Below are positions 9,888 to 18,314 of a stretch of DNA of 64,000 nucleotides, one piece after another (the stretch's first letter is position 1; every line of letters begins with the position of its first letter). A program made the position numbers and the translations under genes. Below the pieces are notes generated by a model that saw only the letters and a program-made list of their open reading frames with translations, was not told the DNA's origin and made no database searches. Source of the DNA: Mucilaginibacter sp. cycad4 (GTDB lineage: Bacteria; Bacteroidota; Bacteroidia; Sphingobacteriales; Sphingobacteriaceae); assembly GCF_034263275.1 (NCBI RefSeq), contig NZ_CP139559.1, forward strand, positions 4,278,001 through 4,342,000, in the 5' to 3' direction.

Positions 9888-10457
9888 CGTCATGCCGAAC
9901 TTGTTTCGGCACCTCACAGGACAAGTAGCCGATTTGCTCAGCGTGATTGCTTAGCAAGTGAGGTGTTGAAACAAGTTCAACATGACCGCATTTATTATTC
10001 CCGTCATGCCGAACTTGTTTCGGCACCTCACAGGACAAGTAGCCGATTTACTCAGCGTGATTGCTTAGCAAGTGAGGTGTTGAAACAAGTTCAACATGAC
10101 CGCATTTATATTAACGTCATGCCGAACTTGTTTCGGCACCTCACAGGACAAGTGGCCGATTTACTCAGCGTGGTTGCTTAGCAAGTGAGGTGTTGATACA
10201 AGTTCAACATGACAGCATTTATTATTTCCGTCATGCCGAACTTGTTTCGGCACCTCACAGGACAAGTAGCCGATTTGCTCAGCGTGATTGCTTAGCAAGT
10301 GAGGTGTTGAAACAAGTTCAACATGACCGCATTTATTATTCCCGTCATGCCGAACTTGTTTCGGCACCCCACAGGACAAGTGGCCGATTAGCTTAGCGTG
10401 GTTGCTTAGCAAGTGAGGTGTTGAAACAAGTTCAACATGACCGCATTTATTATTAAC
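9888..10457. repeat. Tandem array of five ~114-bp palindromic units
   Basis: Units begin with CGTCATGCCGAACTTG at 9888, 10002, 10115, 10229 and 10343, giving periods of 114, 113, 114 and 114 bases. Within each unit the left arm (GTCATGCCGAACTTGTTT, then CGGCACCTCA) pairs imperfectly with the right arm (TGAGGTGTTG, then AAACAAGTTCAACATGAC) across about 45 bases. A solo element of the same family, with changed but still complementary arms, lies at 25032-25157. This is a REP/MITE-like element amplified in tandem. It is not a CRISPR array: the repeat fills the whole period and there are no unique spacers. Confidence 0.85.
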
Positions 10458-10474
10458 GTTTTAGATTAATGTCC

Positions 10475-10504
10475 CATCAGGGTCTCTCGCAGAGGACCCT
10501 GATG
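10475..10504. repeat. Short hairpin repeat, right copy (inverted)
   Basis: CATCAGGGTC and GACCCTGATG arms around a short loop, the reverse complement of the family seen at 30675-30704. With 9843-9866 it brackets the five-unit array. Confidence 0.65.
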
Positions 10505-10594
10505 TCTGCGCCAGGCAACGCAACAAACCGCAGGGGTTCTTCGAGGACAAGAGGGGAACAATAACCTGTATTTTTAACCATTATCATATTTAAT

Positions 10595-11728
10595 ATGAAC
10601 AGGCTATCAGTAGATACACTAAACCAAAACTGGCTATTTAAATACAAGCTGTACCATATTCCGTTTTGGTGTGTGTACCATTATTTTTGGTTCACCATTG
10701 CGGTGGCTAATCCGGTAGCTGCGGCTAAATCCATGTTCTTTTCGGCTTATAGTGTCAAGATCCTGGCTTATGTGGCATTCCAGGCACTGGCGGTATATTT
10801 TAACCTGTACTACCTGATGCCGAGGTACATGAAAAAGGGCAGTCTCACGCAATATGTAATTTACCTTTCGCTAACCGTTATCTGCGCATCATCACTTATT
10901 AATGGTGGCTATTACTTAAGCGCCTTTTTCGCGGGCTGCTCGGTTAAAAAAATGTTCGGGGTTGATCCTTCCGACTTTGCATCATTTTATAATACGTCGT
11001 TCCCGTCTACCGTGGCCAGCATGACTTTAGGCATGAGTATCAAGCTTACTAAAAACTGGCTGCAAACCCAGCACCGCCAGCAACTGCTCGAAAAAGAGAA
11101 ACTGGAAACGGAGCTTAAATTTCTGAAATACCAGTTTAATCCGCATTTCCTGTTCAATAGCATCAACTCCATATTTTTCCTCATTCACAAAAATCCGGGT
11201 ATGGCATCAGCCTCCTTAGCTAAGTTTTCAGAATTGCTGCGGTATCAGTTGTATGAATGTAATGACCACCAGATCCCGTTAGGAAAAGAGCTCACCTATC
11301 TCGAAAACTTTATCGAACTGGAAAAACTCAGGCAAAATAACAATGTGCATGTTACTTTTGAGGCTGATGAACCTCTGCCGGATCATTTGGGCATAGCCCC
11401 CTTTATCCTTATGACCTTTGTAGAAAATGCTTTTAAACACGTATCCAAGGATGCGGAATCTCCTAACTGGATAGGTATTAAACTGGGGCTGGCAGGCAAC
11501 CAGCTTGATTTTTACGTAGCCAACAGCACCTCGGACCAACCTGAAACCGAAGTAGTGAACTACAGCGGCATCGGTCTCAAAAACGTAAAACGCAGGCTCG
11601 ACCTGATTTACCCCGGGCTCCATAAACTGGAAATCCAAAATACTGCAAACCGCTTTGAAGCACACCTGCAATTAACATTGGCCGAACTGGAACAATCGGC
11701 CGCAACCCTACAAATGGCTTCCCTATGA
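10595..11728 (+). CDS. LytS/YehU-type sensor histidine kinase
   Basis: A 377-residue inner-membrane kinase. About four membrane segments fill residues 20-160. A short coiled stretch (QQLLEKEKLETELKFLKYQ) leads to the His_kinase (PF06580) box FNPHFLFNSINSI with the predicted phospho-acceptor at His184. The ATP-binding N box is at about 270-284 (FVENAFKHVS) and the G box at about 324 (SGIGLKNVKRRL). The next gene is a LytTR response regulator whose start overlaps this stop (ATGATAA), so the pair is translationally coupled and forms one two-component system. The signal is unknown. Confidence 0.95.
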   Translation: MNRLSVDTLNQNWLFKYKLYHIPFWCVYHYFWFTIAVANPVAAAKSMFFSAYSVKILAYVAFQALAVYFNLYYLMPRYMKKGSLTQYVIYLSLTVICASSLINGGYYLSAFFAGCSVKKMFGVDPSDFASFYNTSFPSTVASMTLGMSIKLTKNWLQTQHRQQLLEKEKLETELKFLKYQFNPHFLFNSINSIFFLIHKNPGMASASLAKFSELLRYQLYECNDHQIPLGKELTYLENFIELEKLRQNNNVHVTFEADEPLPDHLGIAPFILMTFVENAFKHVSKDAESPNWIGIKLGLAGNQLDFYVANSTSDQPETEVVNYSGIGLKNVKRRLDLIYPGLHKLEIQNTANRFEAHLQLTLAELEQSAATLQMASL

Positions 11729-12465
11729 TAAACTGCGTAATAATTGACGATGAGCCCCTGGCCCGTGAGGGATTAGCCAGCTACGTACGCGAGGTTGATT
11801 TTTTGAATTTAACCGGCACCTGCGAAAACCCGCTCGAACTGATCAAGCTACTGGACCGGCAGGCTATCGACCTGATATTCCTGGATATCCAGATGCCGAA
11901 GATGAACGGCATCGATTTTTTAAAGATCATGCAGAAGCCGCCCATGGTGATCATCACCACGGCCTACCCGAGCTATGCGCTTGAAGGCTTCCAGCTCAAT
12001 GTGCTCGATTACCTGCTGAAGCCTATCACGTTCGACCGCTTTTTTAAATCGGCCAATAAGGCTAAAGATTATCATCGCCTGCTTAATAATTGGGCCCAGC
12101 CCGGCGCACCAAAAACGGAAGCGGATGAGGGTTACTTCTTCATCAAATGCGGTAATAAATACGAAAAGATTTACTTTGATGAGATCCTTTACGTGGAGGG
12201 GATGCAAAATTACGTTACCATATTTACTGCCAAAGGCAAATACATTACGCTGCTAAACCTTAAAAGCCTGGAGCAAAATTTAGATAGTAAGCTCTTTATC
12301 CGTGTACATAAATCATACATTGTATCAACCGGCAAAATTGATGGCATTGAAGGGAATGATATTTTTATCGGGCAGCACCGGATCCCGATAAGCCGCAATT
12401 ACCGCGAGCAGGTGATCCGGCAGGTTGTTGCCAATAAACTATGGGATAAAATAAAATTTTCGTGA
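11725..12465 (+). CDS. LytTR-family response regulator
   Basis: A 246-residue regulator. The receiver domain covers residues 1-120 with acidic residues near the start (IIDDEP), the phospho-acceptor at about Asp54 (FLDIQMPKMNG), TTA at the switch Thr and Lys in LLKPI. A LytTR DNA-binding domain follows at about 135-240 (FIKCGNKYEKIYFDEILYVE, IRVHKSYIVS, IPISRNYRE). It overlaps the end of the LytS-type kinase gene and should be phosphorylated by it. LytTR proteins bind pairs of direct repeats; the target genes are not evident here. Confidence 0.95.
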   Translation: MINCVIIDDEPLAREGLASYVREVDFLNLTGTCENPLELIKLLDRQAIDLIFLDIQMPKMNGIDFLKIMQKPPMVIITTAYPSYALEGFQLNVLDYLLKPITFDRFFKSANKAKDYHRLLNNWAQPGAPKTEADEGYFFIKCGNKYEKIYFDEILYVEGMQNYVTIFTAKGKYITLLNLKSLEQNLDSKLFIRVHKSYIVSTGKIDGIEGNDIFIGQHRIPISRNYREQVIRQVVANKLWDKIKFS

Positions 12466-12506
12466 TATATTTATATATCAGTTTTTAACCTCTATCCGCT
12501 TAAGCC

Positions 12507-12929
12507 ATGGCCAAAAACACCAATAAAACCACGGAAACCGTAGCAAGTGTAAGCGATTTCATCAACACCATTGCCGATGAAACCAAACAGGCCGACAGCT
12601 TTAAGCTGACCATGCTAATGGAAGAAGCCAGCGGTCATAAAGCAAAAATGTGGGGCCCGGCCATTGTGGGCTTTGGCAGCTATCATTACAAATATGAAAG
12701 CGGCCGCGAAGGTGACGCGCCGCTTATAGCCTTTTCGCCCCGTAAAAGTTCTTTAACACTCTATCTTCCAGGCTTTGAGAGCAAGGAACAATTACTGCAA
12801 AAATTAGGAAAACACAAGCAAAGCGGCGGCTGTACACATATTGTTAAACTGGCCGATGTAGATAATGCTGTGCTCAGGCAATTGCTCAACGAATCATTTA
12901 AACACGCTGAAACAACGCATTGCAAATAA
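12507..12929 (+). CDS. DUF1801 domain-containing protein
   Basis: A 140-residue cytoplasmic protein of the DUF1801 family, recognised from the VSDFINTIADETKQADSF start, the KMWGPAIVGFG(S)YHYKYESGREGD core and the LYLPGFESKEQLLQKLGKHKQSGGC block. It follows the response-regulator stop by 41 bases on the same strand and may be read through from the lyt-type operon. The family's biochemical role is not established. Confidence 0.88.
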   Translation: MAKNTNKTTETVASVSDFINTIADETKQADSFKLTMLMEEASGHKAKMWGPAIVGFGSYHYKYESGREGDAPLIAFSPRKSSLTLYLPGFESKEQLLQKLGKHKQSGGCTHIVKLADVDNAVLRQLLNESFKHAETTHCK

Positions 12930-12959
12930 TGGCAGCATTCGCTTACCATTACTATACCT

Positions 12960-14660
12960 TTAATCCTTGATACACCTTACAGAATAACCGTAATATTTAG
13001 GATCCTTTCTCAGTCCAATATGTGCGTTTGAATAAAGCTCAACAAACCATGCTGTAGTAGCGTCATCGGGTGTTACGCTCCACCAATAAGCCCCTCCGAG
13101 TAAACTGGTAAAAGATTGATTAGTATAAATGAAATCGCGCCCACCGGCAGCTAAGGCTGTAAATAAGGTACTGTTTGTAGCAGCATTAGCGTTTGTCCAG
13201 TGTTGCCCCCCGGTTTCCTGTAGCGCCCCACCGTCAGTTTCAGTGCCGCCGATATAGTCATATAGTGTTTGCCATTCGGCTTGCGTTGGTATATGGTAGC
13301 CTTTAGGTGCAAGTTTTCTTGGATCTGTTACTGCATACCAGTTATATAATTTACCGTATACCCTACCCAAGCCTGGATCATTATTATAATCACATACGGC
13401 GCCTACGGTGGCCGATTTCCAGGTATTGTCAATTTCGATGCCGCGTATTGGTGTACCATCATTGTAACTCTTTACTCTCAGGTTTTCTGCCATCCAAACC
13501 TGCGTACCAATCCTTACAGTTCTGTACATATTTCCCTCAACATCGGTAACATAACCAGGGTCGGGATTTTCTGTTACAAACAAGGTATCCCGTATAGAAG
13601 CAGACGAATAATTACCTGAAGCCTGCTGCGTTGCTGTTATAAGTGTTTTCCCTTTTCCTTTTATAGTAACAACACTACCCTGAATTGTAGCTACGGCCGT
13701 GTTTCCGCTCGTGTAAATAAAGCTGCCGTTACTGTTACTTGTTGGCGGGGTAAGAGAAAAGGGTGCGTCTGTAGTTTTCTTTGCAAGTATTTTAAAGTTA
13801 ACCAACGATGGCCTAATTAAGCCGGCTACCGTAAGTGTCGCCTTTATCGAATCAGTGCGATATGTGCTTGTGGATGCCTGTATGGCAGTTATAACGCTGG
13901 TACCAGCGGCTTTGATAACAACCATGTTCCCGTTAACTGTAGCAACCGAAGTATTGCTGCTTTTATAAGTAAACGCCCCGTTACTATTACTTGTTGGGTG
14001 CGATAAGCTAAATGGCGCATCTCCTACCTTTTTTGCAGGAACTGTAAAACCAGATATAGTTGGCGCGGGTAAACCTGTTACTCTAAATGTTGCCGTTGTG
14101 GAGCCTCCTATATACCCCGGGCTGTCACTTTGAGTTGCAACAATAGTACATACGCCGACACCTTTGATAACTATCATATCATACCTTTCAATATCTGCTA
14201 CAGTCGGGTTAAGACTTTTATAAAAAATCTGCGTACCGGCCTTTGAGTTGGGTGGAGTTATTTTGAATGGGGGATCACCTAACTGATGATCAGCGATCTT
14301 AAAATCAGTTAAATGATTTTCGCCCAGCCATACAGTAAACTTAGCTTTAACAGAATCAGCTTTAAACTTGCTGGTCGCTGCCTGATATGCCGTAATTGTA
14401 CATGATCCGGGTTCAACCACCGTAAGTATATCGCCACTTATATCAGCTACCTTTAAATTGCTACTGACGTAGGTTATCGCACCATCGCTGTTGCTTTTTG
14501 GTGGAGTTATTTTAAATGGAGCCTCACCATATCCTTTTGACGGGATATCGAAATCGCTAAGTGTTGGCGCAATAGCATCAGGCGGAGTAACTTTATCATT
14601 TTTACTGCAACCGATAGCAAATGCAATTAACATGATAAGGCAGGTTTTTAAGGTTTTCAT
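12960..14660 (-). CDS. Surface lipoprotein with four Big-like repeats and a FISUMP domain
   Basis: About 566 residues if started at the ATG at 14660; another start lies two codons upstream. The N-terminus has a lipobox (FAIGC, Cys18). Four tandem modules of about 85 residues (bacterial Ig-like, Big_2 type) share the pattern P.I..F.(I/V)..K..GDAPF.(L/I)..P.SNS.G...Y.SSN..VA...G. The last about 190 residues form the Fibrobacter succinogenes major paralogous domain (VTDVEGNMYRTVRIGTQVWMAENL, KLYNWYAV, YHIPTQAEWQTL, GYSVRCIKD). Such proteins are cell-surface exposed and of uncertain role. The gene converges with the DUF1801 gene and stands alone. Confidence 0.9.
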   Translation of the reverse strand: MKTLKTCLIMLIAFAIGCSKNDKVTPPDAIAPTLSDFDIPSKGYGEAPFKITPPKSNSDGAITYVSSNLKVADISGDILTVVEPGSCTITAYQAATSKFKADSVKAKFTVWLGENHLTDFKIADHQLGDPPFKITPPNSKAGTQIFYKSLNPTVADIERYDMIVIKGVGVCTIVATQSDSPGYIGGSTTATFRVTGLPAPTISGFTVPAKKVGDAPFSLSHPTSNSNGAFTYKSSNTSVATVNGNMVVIKAAGTSVITAIQASTSTYRTDSIKATLTVAGLIRPSLVNFKILAKKTTDAPFSLTPPTSNSNGSFIYTSGNTAVATIQGSVVTIKGKGKTLITATQQASGNYSSASIRDTLFVTENPDPGYVTDVEGNMYRTVRIGTQVWMAENLRVKSYNDGTPIRGIEIDNTWKSATVGAVCDYNNDPGLGRVYGKLYNWYAVTDPRKLAPKGYHIPTQAEWQTLYDYIGGTETDGGALQETGGQHWTNANAATNSTLFTALAAGGRDFIYTNQSFTSLLGGAYWWSVTPDDATTAWFVELYSNAHIGLRKDPKYYGYSVRCIKD

Positions 14661-14735
14661 TAACAATATTTTGCGGCGAAGATAAATATTACCAACGGGT
14701 TATTTTTATTAATTTAATATTAAATAACTGTCCCA

Positions 14736-16181
14736 CTACTGAGCCAAATTTCTCACTAATTTCCCCAACACCTTAAAACTCTCCTCAACCACCTCATCAA
14801 AAGCCAACCCAAAACTAATGCGGATAAAATTGGTAAACCGCCCGTCCACACTAAAGATCTGGCCGGGAGCTATGCTGATATTTTGCTGAATTGCTAATTG
14901 ATACAGTTCAAAGGCATTTACTTTTTTGTCCAGTTCAACCCAAAGCGCATAACCACCCTGCGGTCTGCTAATCTTTGTACCTGGCGGGAAGTGTGTTGCG
15001 ATAGCCTGTGTATACCGCAGGCACTGGGTATATAATGCTTTACGCAAATGCCTCATGTGCAGGTCGTACCGCCCGGTTTCAAAAAAATGACCGATAGCTG
15101 CCTGTGTAGGTGTGGCCGAGGCTATGGAATGCATCATTTTAATATTCAGCACCTGTTCTTTAAACCTGCCCGGGATACACCAGCCTACCCTGTAACCGGG
15201 CGCTATGGATTTAGATACCGATGAACAAAGGATCACCCAGCCATCCTTATCATAACTTTTGCAGGTGTGCGGACGGCTTTTTCCAAAATAGATCTCGCCA
15301 TAAATGTCATCCTCAATTAAAGGAACCTGCTTTTCAGCAAGCAGGCGTACCAGTTGCTGCTTACGTTCATCGGGCATGCATACCCCTATCGGGTTACTAA
15401 AATTGGTAACAAACAGGCATGCTTTTACGTGCACTTCATTCATGGCCCGCTCCAGGTATTCCAGGTCCAGGCCGGTATCGGGGTTAACCGGAATTTCCAA
15501 TACTTTCAGGTCCAGGCTAAGCATCACATTGAAGATCCCGAAATAGGTGGGGCTTTCAATGGCAATGGTATCGCCGGGTTTGGTAAGCGCCCTTAAGCAA
15601 AATATCAAAGCTTCAAGGCAGCCCTGCGTGGTTATAACATCATCTTCGGTAATATTGCCGCCCCAGTTAAACGCGTTTTTAGCAACCTGTTTACGCAACG
15701 CCATATTACCCTCCGGATTTTCGTAAGTGATATTTCCGGTGGGGCTGTGACGGATAGACTCCATCATGGATTTACTGAGCTTGGCCAGCGGGATCAGGCT
15801 CAACGGCGGCGATGAGCGCGAGAGCTGCAAAACGCTGTCTTCCGACATGTTACGGTAAACCATCGCAATCATTTCGGCAACGCTGGCCTGCTCAACCTTT
15901 TTAAGCGGAGGTTTGGTTTCGGGCATGCTGGTAAAACGGGCAGGCAGGTATTTTACGTAATAGCCCGATTTTGTACGGGCTTCTATCAAACCCAGGTTCT
16001 CCAGCTCAACATAAGCCTTGTAAGCCGTGCTCATGCTGATGCCCTGCTCCTGGCTCAACGCCCTTACCGATGGCAGCTTGTCGCCGGGTTTCAGCAGGTT
16101 CTGTTTAATCTGCTTTTCAATCCGGGCAGCTATCTGTGCGTATAAAAATTCGTAATCCTCAGTGTTAGCGATGCTTTCCAT
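14736..16181 (-). CDS. MocR-type transcriptional regulator (GntR-aminotransferase fusion)
   Basis: A 481-residue fusion. A GntR winged helix is at about 10-80 (LKPGDKLPSVRALSQEQGISMSTAYKAY), and a fold-type-I aminotransferase-like domain at about 115-475 with the PLP lysine in SVSKSIAPGYRVGW (about Lys324), plus SNPIGVCMP and RPQGGYALWVEL. MocR proteins use a bound PLP-amine to sense a metabolite and usually regulate the divergent gene. Here that would be the GNAT and class-V aminotransferase genes at 16273-17954. The 91-base intergenic region holds three ATCTGT-type sites overlapping the candidate promoters, consistent with autoregulation. PdxR is one possible subtype, but no pdxST is visible. 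Confidence 0.93.
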   Translation of the reverse strand: MESIANTEDYEFLYAQIAARIEKQIKQNLLKPGDKLPSVRALSQEQGISMSTAYKAYVELENLGLIEARTKSGYYVKYLPARFTSMPETKPPLKKVEQASVAEMIAMVYRNMSEDSVLQLSRSSPPLSLIPLAKLSKSMMESIRHSPTGNITYENPEGNMALRKQVAKNAFNWGGNITEDDVITTQGCLEALIFCLRALTKPGDTIAIESPTYFGIFNVMLSLDLKVLEIPVNPDTGLDLEYLERAMNEVHVKACLFVTNFSNPIGVCMPDERKQQLVRLLAEKQVPLIEDDIYGEIYFGKSRPHTCKSYDKDGWVILCSSVSKSIAPGYRVGWCIPGRFKEQVLNIKMMHSIASATPTQAAIGHFFETGRYDLHMRHLRKALYTQCLRYTQAIATHFPPGTKISRPQGGYALWVELDKKVNAFELYQLAIQQNISIAPGQIFSVDGRFTNFIRISFGLAFDEVVEESFKVLGKLVRNLAQ

Positions 16182-16186
16182 GCAAA

Positions 16187-16238
16187 ATCTGTTATGCTCA
16201 AAATTAACAAAACTGCATCTGTTTTACTATTGACAGAT
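16187..16238. promoter_or_regulatory. Candidate MocR operator in the divergent promoter region
   Basis: ATCTGTT occurs at 16187-16193 and 16217-16223, exactly 30 bases apart. The inverse ACAGAT is at 16233-16238, giving a 6-10-6 inverted pair with the second copy. A minus-strand TAATTTTG box (16199-16206), matching the Bacteroidetes -7 consensus TAnnTTTG, sits between the sites. On the plus strand TTGACA (16230-16235) precedes TATTTTG. MocR regulators are known to bind spaced direct repeats plus an inverted copy; the binding here is inferred. Confidence 0.5.
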
Positions 16239-16272
16239 ACTTTTATTTTGTATTGATCAAATAATTAAGCAC

Positions 16273-16740
16273 ATGGAACTACAGGTTATCGATTATCAGC
16301 CGCAACATGCCCCCTACTTTGAAAAATTTAACAAAGCCTGGCTTGAAGAGTATTTTACCGTTGAGCCTTTTGATAAATGGGTACTGGAAAACCCCGGCGA
16401 GGCCATCATTAAAACAGGCGGCAGCATTTACTTCATTACCTCTAACCAAAAAATTATCGGCACGGTAGCATTGCGATATATGAAAGACGGCGTTTACGAG
16501 CTTACCAAAATGGCGGTGGATAAAGACAGTCGCGGGGCGGGCGCCGGTCAGTTTCTATGCCAAACCGGTATTAACAAAGCGCGTGAGTTGGGTGTAAAAA
16601 AGCTCGTACTGTTTTCAAACAGAGTACTTGAAAACGCCATCCACATTTACCGCAAGCTGGGCTTTACCGAGATCCCTGTTGAGCCCGGCACCTACAAACG
16701 TGCGGATATCATGATGGAAATAAACTTTACAAATAACTAA
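16273..16740 (+). CDS. GNAT family N-acetyltransferase
   Basis: A 155-residue acetyltransferase. The acetyl-CoA binding motif A is seen as LTKMAVDKDSRGAGAGQFL (about 75-95), followed by KLVLFSNRVLENAIHIYRKLGF, the usual motif B and C-terminal strand. The substrate is unknown. It is divergent from the MocR gene and only 5 bases before the class-V aminotransferase gene, so the two are probably co-transcribed and MocR-controlled, suggesting a shared amino-acid or amine substrate. Confidence 0.92.
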   Translation: MELQVIDYQPQHAPYFEKFNKAWLEEYFTVEPFDKWVLENPGEAIIKTGGSIYFITSNQKIIGTVALRYMKDGVYELTKMAVDKDSRGAGAGQFLCQTGINKARELGVKKLVLFSNRVLENAIHIYRKLGFTEIPVEPGTYKRADIMMEINFTNN

Positions 16741-16745
16741 GCCTA

Positions 16746-17954
16746 ATGAAAAATATACTAAGCGAACAGGAAGTACAGCAACTAAGGGCCGAAACCCGGG
16801 GCACAACAAAAACCATCCACTTTAACAATGCGGGCTCATCCCTGCACCCCGATGTGGTGGTTGATACAGTAATAGACTATCTGTACGAAGAAGCGCAAAA
16901 AGGCGGCTATGAAACCGAGTACACTTACCGCGAAGAGCTGGAAAACACCTACACCCTCATAGCCCGGCTCATTAACGCCCGTAAGGATGAAATTGCCGTA
17001 GTAGAGAACGCCAGTATTGGCTGGTGGCTTGCCTTTAACGGCATTGATTTTAAACCCGGCGATGAGGTCATTACCTGTGAAATGGAGTATGTAACCAACC
17101 TGATAGGTTTGCTGCACGCTCAAAAAACACTGGGTGTTGAGTTTAAAGTGATCCCTAATGATGAGCAGGGCAATTTCCGGCTGCAGGCTTTGGAAGATGC
17201 CATTTCCGATCGTACAAAGCTGATAGCCGTAACCCATATCCCCTCAACCGCAGGGGGCATGATCCCTGTTGCTGAAATTGGCAAAATAGCACACAGGCAC
17301 AATATTTTGTACTTGCTTGACGCCTGCCAAAGCGCGGGCCACGTGCCGCTGGATGTGCAGGAAATAGGCTGCGATATGCTTGCAGTAACCGGCAGGAAAT
17401 ATTTGCGGGCACCGAGGGGTACAGGCTTTCTGTATGTGCGCAAAGAAATTCAGGATAAGCTGAAGCTGTTTTTCCTGGATGGCTTTACTACGCAATGGGT
17501 AACCGAAACTGATTTTAAACCGCGTGACGACGCCCGCCGTTTTGAAGTGTATGAGAAAAGCCGCGCCCTTACCCTTGGCCTCGGCAAAGCGGTTGAATAT
17601 GCACTCAACATAGGCGTTGAGCGTACCTGGCAGCGGGTGCAATATTTAGCCGGTTTACTACGCGAAAAACTAAAAAATATTAACGGTATAATGGTCCATG
17701 ATTTTGGTGACGAGTTATGCGGTATCGTAACTTTTTCGGTAGATGGCATGGAAGCCGCAACGGTAAAAAACAAGCTGGCCGAAAAACATATCAATGTATC
17801 AGTTGGCAAGGCGGTATCGACCCTCATTTATATGAACAAAAATAAGCTGGGCAATATTGTAAGGGCTTCAGTACATTATTATAATACCGAGGCAGAGATT
17901 GATACCTTATGCAGGGTTTTAGAGGAGTTGGTTAAGGTAAGATTGTTATTCTGA
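16746..17954 (+). CDS. Aminotransferase class V-fold PLP-dependent enzyme
   Basis: A 402-residue cysteine-desulfurase/isopenicillin-N-epimerase-like enzyme. Visible features are HFNNAGSSLHP near the N-terminus, the PLP-contact stretch TKLIAVTHIPSTAGGMIPV, LLDACQSAGHVPLDV with the ring Asp, and the Schiff-base lysine at about Lys218 in TGRKYLRAPRGTGFLYV. It lacks a clear desulfurase active-site Cys loop, so a lyase, racemase or epimerase on an amino acid is as likely as a desulfurase. It is the second gene of the candidate MocR-controlled operon. The last codons and the stop lie at the edge of a dispersed repeat. Confidence 0.88.
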   Translation: MKNILSEQEVQQLRAETRGTTKTIHFNNAGSSLHPDVVVDTVIDYLYEEAQKGGYETEYTYREELENTYTLIARLINARKDEIAVVENASIGWWLAFNGIDFKPGDEVITCEMEYVTNLIGLLHAQKTLGVEFKVIPNDEQGNFRLQALEDAISDRTKLIAVTHIPSTAGGMIPVAEIGKIAHRHNILYLLDACQSAGHVPLDVQEIGCDMLAVTGRKYLRAPRGTGFLYVRKEIQDKLKLFFLDGFTTQWVTETDFKPRDDARRFEVYEKSRALTLGLGKAVEYALNIGVERTWQRVQYLAGLLREKLKNINGIMVHDFGDELCGIVTFSVDGMEAATVKNKLAEKHINVSVGKAVSTLIYMNKNKLGNIVRASVHYYNTEAEIDTLCRVLEELVKVRLLF

Positions 17955-18112
17955 GCCAGTCGAAGGGTCGCGCGCAGAGGCCTACCCACTATGCTTCGAC
18001 AGGCTCAGCATGACACCCATTTTTATCTTCGTGTGTTAGCCTGTCACCCTGAGTTTATCGAAGGGTCGCGCACAGAGGCCCTGCCAACCATGCCTCGACA
18101 GGCTACCCCATA
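17949..18112. repeat. Two copies of a ~70-bp dispersed repeat
   Basis: Unit 1 (about 17949-18016) and unit 2 (about 18043-18112) share CTGAG...TCGAAGGGTCGCGC, then CAGAGGCC, CCA..TGC and TCGACAGGCT. In unit 1 the ends (TCTGAGCCAGTCGAAG and CTTCGACAGGCTCAG) are inverted, giving a hairpin. The repeat starts inside the aminotransferase gene and supplies its TGA stop. Confidence 0.65.
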
Positions 18113-18314
18113 ACATATTGTAGAATGCAGACTTACGAGTTTTTTAAACTTCGTAAGTCTTCCCCGGCTTTGTCATTGGCCCTTCACAGTCCGCCGGATT
18201 CCAAAAACACCGCGTGACACTTGTTTTTTAACTTGTCATGGACAGGAACAAAGCAATGACGCTTTTTTTTAACTCCTTTATAAGTTAACTTTGAGCCAAA
18301 TCCCTGCATCATTC
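17955..18314. other. Intergenic region with repeats
   Basis: The left half is the two-copy repeat listed separately. From 18113 to 18280 I see only AT-rich sequence with a stretch that pairs loosely (ACTTACGAGTTTTTTAAACT, then TCGTAAGT at about 18130-18158, a possible terminator-like hairpin). The right end carries the candidate promoter of the DUF1684 gene. Confidence 0.5.
18286..18293 (+). promoter_or_regulatory. Candidate -7 promoter box of the DUF1684 gene
   Basis: TAACTTTG matches the Bacteroidetes primary-sigma -7 consensus TAnnTTTG and lies 21 bases before the ATG at 18315. It would be inside the coding frame if the gene began at the TTG at 18291, which supports the ATG at 18315. No strong -33 TTG is evident. 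Confidence 0.4.

Larger units (their letters stand above)
9583..10594. other. Repeat-filled intergenic region
   Basis: About 1 kb with no credible gene. 9583-9842 shows nothing recognisable. The rest is a tandem array of five hairpin units (9888-10457) bracketed by two copies of a different short hairpin (9843-9866 and 10475-10504). Open frames within the array (9736-10038, 9963-10181, 10161-10412, 10190-10396) merely translate the repeat and are not genes. Confidence 0.8.

Noticed and set aside
9736..10412. Several open frames across the array, and the array as a CRISPR
   Set aside because: The frames only translate the hairpin unit. A CRISPR was rejected because the repeat fills the whole period and there are no distinct spacers or cas genes.
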